Below, piece by piece: positions 1 to 7,720 of a DNA stretch of 64,000 nucleotides; position 1 is the first letter of the stretch; every line of letters begins with the position of its first letter. Position numbers and translations under genes: made by a program. The DNA is taken from positions 248,001 through 312,000 of the forward strand of contig CANMFL010000004.1 of the NCBI GenBank assembly GCA_947497185.1, written 5' to 3'. The notes under the pieces are model-generated. The model searched no databases and was not told the origin of the DNA. It was given only the letters and a program-made list of their open reading frames with translations. Source of the stretch: an uncultured Paracoccaceae bacterium (GTDB taxonomy: Bacteria; Pseudomonadota; Alphaproteobacteria; Rhodobacterales; Rhodobacteraceae).

Positions 1-568
1 TCGTGACGGACCCAACAGGGTTCGCCGCAACCAACGCGCCAACCGTGGTGCCATCGGCCAAAACAGCAGAGGCCGATCCAAGTCCGCCTTTTTGCATCGC
101 GGCTGTCGCACCAGTTCCCGCGCCATAACTGCCCAATGCAAAATCAACAGCAGCCGCATCAAACGCAGCGCGGCCCAAAGCGCGGTAAGGATTATCCTGC
201 CACGCTTTGTCACCGCCATTCACCAGATCAAACAGGATCGCGCCCGGCACTAAAGGCACGGTCATGGACCCAACAGCAAAACCGCGCCCAGCGGCACGAA
301 GCCCGTCCATAACGCCAGATCCGGCATCCAGCCCGTAAGCCGACCCGCCGGACAAAAAGAGCGCATCAACCGCAGGGACCAATTTATCTGGCGCCAACAA
401 ATCCGTCTCTCGCGTGCCTGGTGCGCCGCCCATGACGTGCACAGATGCTGTGAACGGCTTGTCGCCAGTGACAACGGTTGTACCGGTTTTGATCCCTGCG
501 TTCTGCGCATTCCCCACGCGCAAGCCTCTGACATCAGTGATCAAATTCAAAGGTCCGGTCTTCATCAT
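1..568 (-). CDS. P1 family (DmpA-like) peptidase, C-terminus cut by window edge
   Basis: The frame reads from a double ATG at 568/565 to the left edge, giving about 189 N-terminal residues. The opening matches the P1/DmpA aminopeptidase family: a start of the LITDVRGLRVGNA type, VTGDKPFTASVHVMGG, then the glycine-rich SGGSAYGLDAGSGV block. Family members are N-terminal nucleophile enzymes that self-cleave before a catalytic serine and remove N-terminal residues from peptides or amides. That serine would lie in the missing C-terminal part, so activity cannot be judged here. The gene lies 100 bases downstream of a peptide ABC transporter on the same strand, which fits a role in using imported peptides. 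The family assignment is from motifs; the substrate is unknown. Confidence 0.8.
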   Translation of the reverse strand, partial: MMKTGPLNLITDVRGLRVGNAQNAGIKTGTTVVTGDKPFTASVHVMGGAPGTRETDLLAPDKLVPAVDALFLSGGSAYGLDAGSGVMDGLRAAGRGFAVGSMTVPLVPGAILFDLVNGGDKAWQDNPYRALGRAAFDAAAVDFALGSYGAGTGATAAMQKGGLGSASAVLADGTTVGALVAANPVGSVT

Positions 569-667
569 GTCTGATCCAAATGGCCGCGCAAGCGCGGATT
601 CTTTTTAAAAATATGCCTCCGGCGGGGATTTAGAAAAATCCAAAGAAGCGAGAAGTCAGTGCGCCCT

Positions 668-2251
668 TTAACCGTCGGGCAAAATTGGTGCCGCTGCAAG
701 CAGGGTCTGGGTGTAGGGGTGTTGCGGGTTTTGAAAAACGTCTTCGGTGGGGCCTTGTTCGACGATTTCACCGGATTTCATCACGAGAACGCGGTCTGTG
801 ATGGTGCGGACAACTGACAAGTCGTGTGAGATGAACAGATAGGATAGCGGTCGTTCGCGGCAAAGTTTCGCCATGAGGTCGAGCACTTGGGCACGGACAG
901 ACACGTCGAGCGCGGACACCGCCTCGTCAAACACGATCAGTTCGGGGTCAGTGATCAGCGCCCGCGCAATGGCGATCCGTTGCCGTTGACCGCCCGAAAA
1001 CTCATGGATGTATTTGGTTGCGTCGTCTGGTGTTAGTCCAACATCGGTTAGCGCCTTGGCAATCGCATTCGTTCTTGCGGCACCCGTTGGTGGGGTGTCG
1101 AGCAAATGGAACGGTTCGGTGATGAGGCGGTCAACGCGGTGGCGCGGATTGAATGATCCGTAGGGATCTTGGAACACCACCTGCATTTTCCGGCGCACGT
1201 CTGCGTTTGGTTTTTTGCCCGTGAAAACGGGCGCGTCATTCAGCGTAATCCTGCCGGATTGCACGGGTTCCAGCCCGAGAATTGCACGGGTTAACGTTGA
1301 CTTCCCACAGCCGCTTTCCCCGACGAGGCCTAGTCTGTCGCCTTTGTTTAGCGAGAAGCTCACGTTGTTGACCGCACGAAATGCACCCGGTTGCCCGAAC
1401 AAGGTTTTACGCGGCGTGCGGTAGTCGCGGGTCACATTTTGGACCGATAGAAACGGGGCAGACTGGGTGTTCTCGGGCAAGCTGACTTTGTGAGCGGACG
1501 CTGCAAACAATGCTTTGGTATAAGGGTGTTGCATGTTGCGCAGCAGATCGTCGGTCGCGCCTTGTTCGACCAACTGCCCGTGCTGCATCACCACAATTCT
1601 GTCGGCCATGTTCGCCACAACCGCCAGATCATGCGTGATCATCAGCAGGCCCATGCCGAATTCATCAACGAGGTCGCGCAGCAGATCGAGGATCGTCGCT
1701 TGGGTCGTCACATCTAACGCGGTTGTCGGCTCGTCTGCGATCAGCAGCTTCGGACGCAAAGCAATCGCCATTGCGATCACAACACGCTGCCTTTGCCCGC
1801 CGGATAATTCATGCGGATAGCGCGATAGTGGGAACCGATCATTCGGCAGACCCACACGGTCTAGCATCGCAGCCGCGCGCGTCATCGCCTCGCGTTTATC
1901 CGCAGCCCCATGCACAAGGATCGTCTCGGCGACTTGGTCCCCTATCGTTTGCACAGGGTTCAGCGCGGTCATCGGTTCTTGAAAAATCATGCCGACGTCA
2001 TTGCCGCGCATCTTGCAAAGTGCGGCCTCGTCGGTGCGCAAAACATCAACGCCATCCAGATCAATCCGACCCGTCGCCATTGCCCCACGCGGCAGCAATC
2101 CCATGATGCCCAGCGCAGTCATGGATTTGCCCGATCCGCTTTCCCCCGTCACCGCGACGATTTCACCAGCCGCGATGTCAAAACTGACGTTGTGCAAAAT
2201 CGGCTTGCCGTTGATCGCGATGGATAGGTCATGAAGAGAGAGCAACGTCAT
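668..2251 (-). CDS. Peptide-type ABC transporter ATPase with two fused nucleotide-binding domains
   Basis: A 527-residue protein with two complete ABC ATPase halves, i.e. a DppD-DppF type fusion. NBD1 has Walker A GESGSGKS near residues 36-43, the signature LSGGQRQR and the Walker B LLIADEP. NBD2 has GESGCGKS near residue 310, FSGGQRQR and LIVFDEA. Each half ends with the HPYT motif typical of the oligopeptide/dipeptide/nickel subfamily. It would drive ATP-dependent import through the two permeases encoded just upstream; its start overlaps the preceding permease stop by four bases, implying translational coupling. Such fused forms (also called GsiA/YejF-like) are common in alphaproteobacteria. 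The substrate (peptide, amide or opine-like) cannot be read from the ATPase. Confidence 0.93.
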   Translation of the reverse strand: MTLLSLHDLSIAINGKPILHNVSFDIAAGEIVAVTGESGSGKSMTALGIMGLLPRGAMATGRIDLDGVDVLRTDEAALCKMRGNDVGMIFQEPMTALNPVQTIGDQVAETILVHGAADKREAMTRAAAMLDRVGLPNDRFPLSRYPHELSGGQRQRVVIAMAIALRPKLLIADEPTTALDVTTQATILDLLRDLVDEFGMGLLMITHDLAVVANMADRIVVMQHGQLVEQGATDDLLRNMQHPYTKALFAASAHKVSLPENTQSAPFLSVQNVTRDYRTPRKTLFGQPGAFRAVNNVSFSLNKGDRLGLVGESGCGKSTLTRAILGLEPVQSGRITLNDAPVFTGKKPNADVRRKMQVVFQDPYGSFNPRHRVDRLITEPFHLLDTPPTGAARTNAIAKALTDVGLTPDDATKYIHEFSGGQRQRIAIARALITDPELIVFDEAVSALDVSVRAQVLDLMAKLCRERPLSYLFISHDLSVVRTITDRVLVMKSGEIVEQGPTEDVFQNPQHPYTQTLLAAAPILPDG

Positions 2252-3060
2252 GCGCGATCCACCCTAATCCGTGGGTCCAGCACGTCGCGCAAACCGTCCC
2301 CCATCAGGTTGAGCCCGAGGACCATCAGCACAATTGCGCCCCCTGGCATCAATGCTGTGTGCGGTGCGAAGCTGACCAGTGTTTGTGCGTCGGCCAGCAT
2401 GCGACCCCAGCTTGCCGTGGGAGGTTGTGCGCCCAAACCGATGTAGGACAAAGCGGCCTCGGCCAAGATGCCCAGCGAGAATTGGATCGTGCCCTGTACG
2501 ATCATCAGGTTCAGGATGTTGGGGAATATGTGTTCCCAAGATATGCGAAACGCTGATTTTCCGGATACCCGTGCCGCTAGGATAAAGTCGCGTTCCCACA
2601 GGGATAACGCCGCGCCGCGCGTTAATCTGGCGAACACTGGAATGTTAAAAATGCCGATGGCGATGATTGCATTGATCGCACCTGCGCCGAACACCGCCGT
2701 GATCAGGATCGCGATAACCAATGACGGAAACGCAAAGATCAAATCGTTGCCGCGCATGATCAACTCGTCCAGCAACGATCCCCGCCGCGCCGCCGCCCAT
2801 AGGCCTAGCGGCACGCCAATCGCCATGCCGATCCCGACCGCCAGCAATGCCACAGCAATCGACGTGCGCGCTCCCATCATGATCATCGACAGGATATCGC
2901 GTCCGTATTGGTCGGTGCCCAACCAGTTGGTCGCATTGGGTGATTTCAGTTTGTTCGGGATGTCAAAGGCTTCGATATCAAACGGTGTCCAGACGAACGA
3001 TACTAACGCGAACGCCAGAAAAATCACGGTTAAGACGATGCCAATCCAGAGCCCCTTCAT
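2248..3060 (-). CDS. ABC transporter permease, DppC type
   Basis: A 270-residue integral membrane protein. It begins with a single N-terminal membrane span (WIGIVLTVIFLAFALVSF), followed by the short periplasmic stretch with NWLGTDQYGRDILS that is diagnostic of DppC/OppC permeases. The BPD_transp_1 core follows, with the coupling-loop motif (roughly residues 160-180, RVSGKSAFRISWEHIFPN) that contacts the ATPase. It overlaps the DppB-type permease upstream and the ATPase downstream by four bases each, so the three genes are almost certainly one translationally coupled unit. It forms the channel as a heterodimer with the neighbouring permease. Confidence 0.93.
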   Translation of the reverse strand: MKGLWIGIVLTVIFLAFALVSFVWTPFDIEAFDIPNKLKSPNATNWLGTDQYGRDILSMIMMGARTSIAVALLAVGIGMAIGVPLGLWAAARRGSLLDELIMRGNDLIFAFPSLVIAILITAVFGAGAINAIIAIGIFNIPVFARLTRGAALSLWERDFILAARVSGKSAFRISWEHIFPNILNLMIVQGTIQFSLGILAEAALSYIGLGAQPPTASWGRMLADAQTLVSFAPHTALMPGGAIVLMVLGLNLMGDGLRDVLDPRIRVDRA

Positions 3061-4004
3061 GCTTGTGTCCTTAACCGTGGGTCTACCGCCGCGTAGGCGA
3101 TATCGACCGCGAAATTAACCACGATCACGACAAAGACCAGCAGCATCACCACACTTTCCACGACGATCAGATCGCGAGCGCTGATGGCTTGAAAAATCAA
3201 ACGGCCTAAGCCCGGTAAAAAGAAGACTTGTTCGATGATGATCCCGCCTGCCAGCAGGAACGAAAACTGCAAACCGATGATTGTCAGCACGGGGATCAGT
3301 GCATTGCGTACCGCGTGTTTCCATAAGGCTTGGCGTTGCGACAGGCCTTTGGCACGCGCTGTGCGAATGAAATCTTCGCCCAACATGTCCAGCAAGGACG
3401 ACCGCATAACCCGCGCGAGGATCGCGGCTTGGGGCAACGCCAATGATATGGCGGGTAGGGTCAATGCCTTGATTCCGCCAAAGAAACCTTTGTCCCAGCC
3501 TGGAAAACCACCTGCCGAGAACCAGCGCAGGTTGATGGCAAAGATCAACACCATGATCATCGCGAACCAGAAATTCGGGATCGCGACGCCCAATTGCGTG
3601 GCTCCCATCACCGACATATCGCCGACGCCACCCCGTCGTGATGCCGCGTAAATTCCTGCCGGAAATGCGATCACCGTGGACAGGATCAATGCGTAGATCG
3701 CTAGCGGTAGGGAGACGACCACACGGTCCATGATCAGCTCTGATACTGGTGAGCGATAGGTGTAGGATGTCCCGAAATCGCCCGTCAACATGCCCGTAGT
3801 CCATGCAAAATACCGCTCGACCTTGGAGACATCCAACCCCAGTTCGGTCCGTAACGCCGCCACAGTTTCGGGCTGTGCGTTGATACCTAACATAAACGAC
3901 GCGGGGTCGCCCGGTGCAATTTCGATCACTACAAAAATCACCACAGATGCGACGATCAAACTGATCACCAAAGACAGCAAACGGCCCAGAATATAGCGGA
4001 TCAT
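3057..4004 (-). CDS. ABC transporter permease, DppB type
   Basis: A 315-residue membrane protein opening with MIRYILGRLLSLVISLIV, the classic DppB/OppB first span. It has the APGDPA periplasmic motif and a C-terminal coupling loop (RTARAKGLSQRQALWKHAVR-like) followed by the last spans. It pairs with the DppC-type permease that it overlaps by four bases. No strong Shine-Dalgarno precedes the ATG. Only 50 bases separate the start from the FMN riboswitch that runs the other way, so its promoter must lie within or beyond the divergent ribH unit, or transcription comes from the binding-protein gene further upstream by reading antisense through ribH. Confidence 0.92.
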   Translation of the reverse strand: MIRYILGRLLSLVISLIVASVVIFVVIEIAPGDPASFMLGINAQPETVAALRTELGLDVSKVERYFAWTTGMLTGDFGTSYTYRSPVSELIMDRVVVSLPLAIYALILSTVIAFPAGIYAASRRGGVGDMSVMGATQLGVAIPNFWFAMIMVLIFAINLRWFSAGGFPGWDKGFFGGIKALTLPAISLALPQAAILARVMRSSLLDMLGEDFIRTARAKGLSQRQALWKHAVRNALIPVLTIIGLQFSFLLAGGIIIEQVFFLPGLGRLIFQAISARDLIVVESVVMLLVFVVIVVNFAVDIAYAAVDPRLRTQA

Positions 4005-4019
4005 AGGCCAGAACCCGTC

Positions 4020-4047
4020 TTGCCAAGCCGTTTCAAAACTGTATCAA
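4020..4047 (+). promoter_or_regulatory. Candidate sigma-70 promoter for the FMN riboswitch/ribH transcript
   Basis: TTGCCA (4020-4025) and TATCAA (4042-4047) are separated by 16 bases. The -35 matches consensus at five of six positions; the -10 is weaker. A start about seven bases after the -10 would fall at the first base of riboswitch stem P1 (4055), which is why this pair was chosen. It is inferred by eye only. Confidence 0.4.
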
Positions 4048-4054
4048 TCGCGCT

Positions 4055-4187
4055 GTTCTCAGGGCGGGGCGTAATTCCCCACCGGCGGTATGTGGCAACA
4101 CGAGCCCGCGAGCGCCTTCCGGTGGAAGGGTCAAGCAGATCAGGTGCGATGCCTGAGCCGACAGTGATAGTCTGGATGAAAGAGAAC
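4055..4187 (+). promoter_or_regulatory. FMN riboswitch (RFN element)
   Basis: The conserved RFN blocks appear in order: the closing stem GTTCTC (4055-4060) pairing with GAGAAC (4182-4187), AGGGCGGGG, the near-invariant ACCGGCGGTA, AGCCCGCGAGCG, GTCAAGCAGAT, GAGCCGACAGT and TAGTCTGGATGAAAGAGA. These form the six-helix FMN aptamer. Downstream lies a CACCCC-TT-GGGGTG hairpin (4199-4212), then the ribH Shine-Dalgarno AGGAGAT. No U-rich terminator follows the aptamer, so control is more likely at translation initiation, or through an unseen alternative fold. FMN excess would lower lumazine synthase expression. Confidence 0.96.
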
Positions 4188-4269
4188 GCGGATCGCAGCA
4201 CCCCTTGGGGTGACGCGGGACGTGTGATGCCTTGGGTGACGTGTCGATTGTTACAAAAGGAGATCACAA

Positions 4270-4698
4270 ATGACACCACCCCGTTTTGCGTTCATCAAAG
4301 CCAAATGGCACGCCGATATTGTCGATCAGGCGCTTGTTGGCTTTCAAGAATTGATTCCAAATGTTGACGTCTTTGACGTGCCGGGCGCGTTTGAGATGCC
4401 CCTTTTGGCCAAACGCCTTGCTGCGAATTACGACGCCATTGCTTGCGCGGCTTTGGTCGTGGATGGCGGGATTTACCGGCACGATTTTGTGGCGGACGCC
4501 GTGGTCAAAGGACTGCTGGATGTGGGCCTGCAAACCGATACGCCGATCCTGTCCGTGTCTCTGACGCCGCACCATTTTCAAGACACCGCGCATCACACAG
4601 CGATCTACAGCGAACACTTTAAGGTCAAAGGACGCGAGGCGGCGGATGCTGGCTTGGCCATTACGGGCGTGTATCAAAATTTGCATGCAGCCGCCTGA
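4270..4698 (+). CDS. ribH: 6,7-dimethyl-8-ribityllumazine synthase, RibH2 type
   Basis: A 142-residue lumazine synthase. The enzyme condenses 5-amino-6-ribitylamino-uracil with 3,4-dihydroxybutanone 4-phosphate, the penultimate riboflavin step. The substrate-loop motif VPGAFEMP is present. In place of the usual GxVIRGxTxHF segment it has LVVDGGIYRHDFV and then LSVSLTPHHF, the signature of the second, decameric RibH2 class known from Brucella and rhizobia (from memory of that family). A good AGGAGAT ribosome site lies seven bases before the ATG. It stands alone under an FMN riboswitch, apart from other rib genes, as reported for ribH2 in related bacteria. A housekeeping RibH1 is probably elsewhere in the genome. 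Confidence 0.93.
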   Translation: MTPPRFAFIKAKWHADIVDQALVGFQELIPNVDVFDVPGAFEMPLLAKRLAANYDAIACAALVVDGGIYRHDFVADAVVKGLLDVGLQTDTPILSVSLTPHHFQDTAHHTAIYSEHFKVKGREAADAGLAITGVYQNLHAAA

Positions 4699-4706
4699 GG
4701 TTAGCG

Positions 4707-4737
4707 GCCCCCGACGCAAACGGTCGGGGGCATTTTC
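4707..4737 (+). terminator. Rho-independent terminator of ribH
   Basis: A nine-base-pair stem, GCCCCCGAC (4707-4715) with GTCGGGGGC (4723-4731), is followed by ATTTTCTT. The minus-strand side of the stem is followed by CGCTAACC, with no U-tract. It should therefore stop ribH transcripts but not the minus-strand binding-protein gene, whose stop codon is at 4738. Confidence 0.82.
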
Positions 4738-6213
4738 TTAGTCTGCCCAGCTTAACGCGGTCACATCAACCGACGCTGTTGGCTGGTTTTCCCACATGCC
4801 TTGCAGTTCTGCTTTCACCACTGTCGGGTAGGCGAGCTCGAACAGATACCCGTTCACGTAATCTTCCGAGATCATTGTTTGCGCCTGAGCAAGCAATGCT
4901 GACCGCGCGGCTGGATCTGCGGTTGCTTCCAACTCGGTCATGACCGCTTGGAAATCAGGGTTATCGTACTGGAAATAATAGTCGGGGTTCGCGTAGATGC
5001 TGATGTCCATTGGTTCGGTATGGCTGACAATCGACAGACCGAAATCCTTGCCGTTGAACACTTCTTCCAGCCACTGCGCCCATTCGAGATTGCTGATTTC
5101 CGCTTCGATCCCGATTTCACGCAGTTGCGCCGCGATGATTTCACCGCCACGGCGCGCATAAGACGGCGGCGGCAATTTCAACGTCGCGGTAAAGCCGTCC
5201 TCGAAACCAGCCTCGGCAAGTAGCGCCTTGGCCTTTTCAGGGTCGTAGTTCGAGTTCGCCGTCAGATCGACGTAGTCGGGATTATGCGGCGCAAAGTGCG
5301 TCCCAATAGGCGTGCCGATCCCGTACATCGCGCCGTCGATAATCGCTTGGCGATCAATCGCATGGCTCACCGCCTCGCGCACAAGCACGTCGTCGAACGG
5401 CGGCATCTTGTTGTTCATCGCAAGGATCGTTTCGCCTTCGGTATTCCCCCGCAGCACGGTGAAACGTGGGTCTGCGTCGAATTGCGGCAGGTTTTCGGGG
5501 GCTGGAAAGCCTGCAAAGGCGTCAACATCTTCGGCCATTACAGCCGCAAAAGCAGCAGTCGGGTCGCTTATGAACCGGAATGTCGCGGTTTCAATCGCGG
5601 GGGCCTCGCCCCAGTATTCATCGTTGCGGGTCAGTTCGATTTTGTCGCCCTGCGCCCAGTCGCTGAATCTGTAAGCGCCTGTTCCGATTGGGTTTGTGGC
5701 GATGTCATCAATGCTGTCTTCCGAGACGATCACCGCGTCGCCCCACGCCATATTGAACAGGAACGACCCGTTCGGCTGGGATAGCGTGACTTTGACGGTC
5801 AACGGATCGACTGCCTCGACTGTTGCGATGCTTTCGAACAACGCTTTCTGCGCGTTGGTGCTGTCCTCGGCGCGTGCGCGATCAAGGCTGAACACAACGT
5901 CAGCGGAATCCATTGCGGTGCCGTCGTGGAATGTCACATCAGGGACAAGGTGGAACGTGTAGGTCAGGCCGTCGTCCGAGATGTCCCAGCTTTGCGCGAG
6001 GCTTGGCACAACTGCGCCGTCGGATTCGAAACGTGTCAGCCCTTCAAAGACATTGTGATACATCACGGTATCAATCGCCTGTGCTGCACCGCCCGTTGGA
6101 TCAAGGTTCGGCGGTTCTAGTTGCACCGCAATCGTGACGCTATCGTTCGCCAATGCCCCCGTCGCGCAAATCGCAATAAAAGATGACGTGATCAATGTCT
6201 TATAGCAGTTCAT
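4738..6213 (-). CDS. Family 5 ABC transporter substrate-binding protein (peptide type)
   Basis: About 491 residues from the ATG at 6213. That start was chosen because it follows GGGGGTAGCT and begins a clean signal peptide (MNCYKTLITSSFIAICATGALA); a start at 6258 would bury the signal. The mature protein has the SBP_bac_5 fold markers VTIAVQLEPPNLDP, GLTRFESDGAVVPSLAQSWDISDDGLTYTF-like text and FHDGTAMDSADVVFSLDR. It should be periplasmic and deliver substrate to the DppBC-type permeases at 2248-4004. The riboswitch-ribH unit on the other strand separates it from those permeases, an unusual operon arrangement. Ligand unknown; relatives bind peptides, opines or glutathione. Confidence 0.92.
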   Translation of the reverse strand: MNCYKTLITSSFIAICATGALANDSVTIAVQLEPPNLDPTGGAAQAIDTVMYHNVFEGLTRFESDGAVVPSLAQSWDISDDGLTYTFHLVPDVTFHDGTAMDSADVVFSLDRARAEDSTNAQKALFESIATVEAVDPLTVKVTLSQPNGSFLFNMAWGDAVIVSEDSIDDIATNPIGTGAYRFSDWAQGDKIELTRNDEYWGEAPAIETATFRFISDPTAAFAAVMAEDVDAFAGFPAPENLPQFDADPRFTVLRGNTEGETILAMNNKMPPFDDVLVREAVSHAIDRQAIIDGAMYGIGTPIGTHFAPHNPDYVDLTANSNYDPEKAKALLAEAGFEDGFTATLKLPPPSYARRGGEIIAAQLREIGIEAEISNLEWAQWLEEVFNGKDFGLSIVSHTEPMDISIYANPDYYFQYDNPDFQAVMTELEATADPAARSALLAQAQTMISEDYVNGYLFELAYPTVVKAELQGMWENQPTASVDVTALSWAD

Positions 6214-6308
6214 AGCTACCCCCGTTTTGTTGTCGTTCACTGTTGACGGAACCTGCAATCAAATCAAGCCCTTCGCGGCGCAAAGCCCATGTTAGCGCCA
6301 CAAGTAGC

Positions 6309-7601
6309 CTATGGCACCAGCAGTTTCACAAGGCTACGCGCCATGACTTTGACGCTGTCGATCATGTCATCCACACCAATATATTCATCCGGTTTATGCG
6401 CGAGTTCCAGAATGCCCGGACCATATGCGACGCAGTTCTTCAGCTTGCCAATCCGGTCGATGTGTTTTTGATCGTAGGTGCCTGGGGACGCTACAAATTC
6501 AGCCTCTTTGCCCAGCACATGCGCGATTTCGGCAGCAACAGTTGCGGCAATCGGTGAATTGCGATCCGTCATTGATGGCAGCACGCTGTTCAATTCGGTC
6601 ATGGCATAGTCGAACTTTGGCCGATCCGCCTTTAGCCCTTCGAGCAGCGCCTCAACTTCGCCGCGCACTTGATCCAGCGGTTCTTCGACCAAGAAACGGC
6701 GGTCGATCACGACACGGCAGGAATCCGGCACGCAATGCGCAGGCAGTCCGGTGAAATCATCGGTTTGTTCGGCCATACCGCCATGGATCGAGTTGATGTT
6801 CATCGTAGATGATCGCGCACCTTCGGGCACCACGGGCATGTCGGTGTGGCGGCTGGCCATGAGAGGGTAGAGATCGGTCTCGAATTTATCCAGCACGGCC
6901 CCCATGTGCCGCACGGCGCAATCGCCCAGAAACGGCATTGAACCATGCGCGATCTCTCCGAAAGTTTCGATCTCGGCCCACCAGCCGCCGCGATGCCCAA
7001 GGCACACGCGGTCTTTGTTCAACGGTTCGGGAATGATGACGTGCTGCACACGCTCGGGCGCAAAAAAGCCCTGCTCTGCGAGATAAGCCACACCACCATA
7101 ACCGCCGGATTCTTCGTCCGCTGTGCCGGAAATCTCAATCGCGCCGTGGAAATCGGGGTAGACTGCAAGGAATGCTTCAGCCGCGATGATCGACGCGGCG
7201 AGCCCGCCTTTCATGTCGCAGGCACCGCGTCCGTATATTTTACCGTCGATAAGTTCGCCACCAAACGGGTCAGTCGTCCACCCTTTACCCACTTCGACAA
7301 CGTCTGTGTGTGAATTGAAGTGAACGCAGTCGCCCGTATGTTTCCCGTCGCGTCGCGCGATCACGTTCCAACGCGGATAGCGTTCGCTGTCGCCGGGCGT
7401 GCCGTAAGCGCGGACCAGTTCGATCTCGAACCCTGATGCCTTAAGCCGTTTTGCGAGAAAATCACAAATCGCTTCGTAATTTTCACCCGGCGGATTGAGC
7501 GTCGGGATGCGGATCAAGTCACCGGTGAGCTGGATTAGGTCGTCGCGACGGTCTTCAATCGCGGCCATGAGGGCGGTCATTTGTGCGGTGTTTTCAGTCA
7601 T
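6309..7601 (-). CDS. M20 family metallo-deacylase (ArgE/DapE type)
   Basis: About 430 residues from the ATG at 7601, chosen because AGGTGG lies just before it. The di-zinc ligand motifs of M20 enzymes are all visible: HTDVV (first metal plus catalytic Asp), GRGACDMKGG (bridging Asp), ADEESGG (catalytic and metal Glu), and a late KHIDRIG His. Annotation as acetylornithine deacetylase/succinyl-diaminopimelate desuccinylase is generic. In this setting, next to a peptide transporter and another M20 enzyme, it probably hydrolyses an N-acyl amino acid or dipeptide taken up by the transporter rather than serving biosynthesis. Family certain; substrate inferred. Confidence 0.9.
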   Translation of the reverse strand: MTENTAQMTALMAAIEDRRDDLIQLTGDLIRIPTLNPPGENYEAICDFLAKRLKASGFEIELVRAYGTPGDSERYPRWNVIARRDGKHTGDCVHFNSHTDVVEVGKGWTTDPFGGELIDGKIYGRGACDMKGGLAASIIAAEAFLAVYPDFHGAIEISGTADEESGGYGGVAYLAEQGFFAPERVQHVIIPEPLNKDRVCLGHRGGWWAEIETFGEIAHGSMPFLGDCAVRHMGAVLDKFETDLYPLMASRHTDMPVVPEGARSSTMNINSIHGGMAEQTDDFTGLPAHCVPDSCRVVIDRRFLVEEPLDQVRGEVEALLEGLKADRPKFDYAMTELNSVLPSMTDRNSPIAATVAAEIAHVLGKEAEFVASPGTYDQKHIDRIGKLKNCVAYGPGILELAHKPDEYIGVDDMIDSVKVMARSLVKLLVP

Positions 7602-7649
7602 GTCGCCACCTTTGCCCAAGCCGTGCTGACGAGCAAGCGAAACTGAAAC

Positions 7650-7665
7650 CTTCCCCGCGGGGAAG
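7650..7665. other. 16-bp perfect palindrome between two M20 genes
   Basis: CTTCCCCG followed by CGGGGAAG is a perfect inverted repeat with no spacer. It lies in the 119-base gap, about 50 bases before the start at 7601. It has no loop and no U-tract, so an operator for a dimeric regulator fits better than a terminator. Function inferred only from symmetry. Confidence 0.35.
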
Positions 7666-7720
7666 ACGTGCGTTGTAGTAGGATTTTGTTAAGGCGCGAC
7701 AATTTGTGCAGCGCCCGACA

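Noticed and set aside
601-640. TGCCTCCGGCGGGGA motif as a repeat family
   Set aside because: I recall similar intergenic words in Rhodobacteraceae genomes, but only this copy was noticed in the window, so a repeat call is unsupported.
4264-4719. Minus-strand frame of 151 codons opposite ribH
   Set aside because: It mirrors a strongly conserved enzyme and overlaps the terminator; no ribosome site or family likeness.
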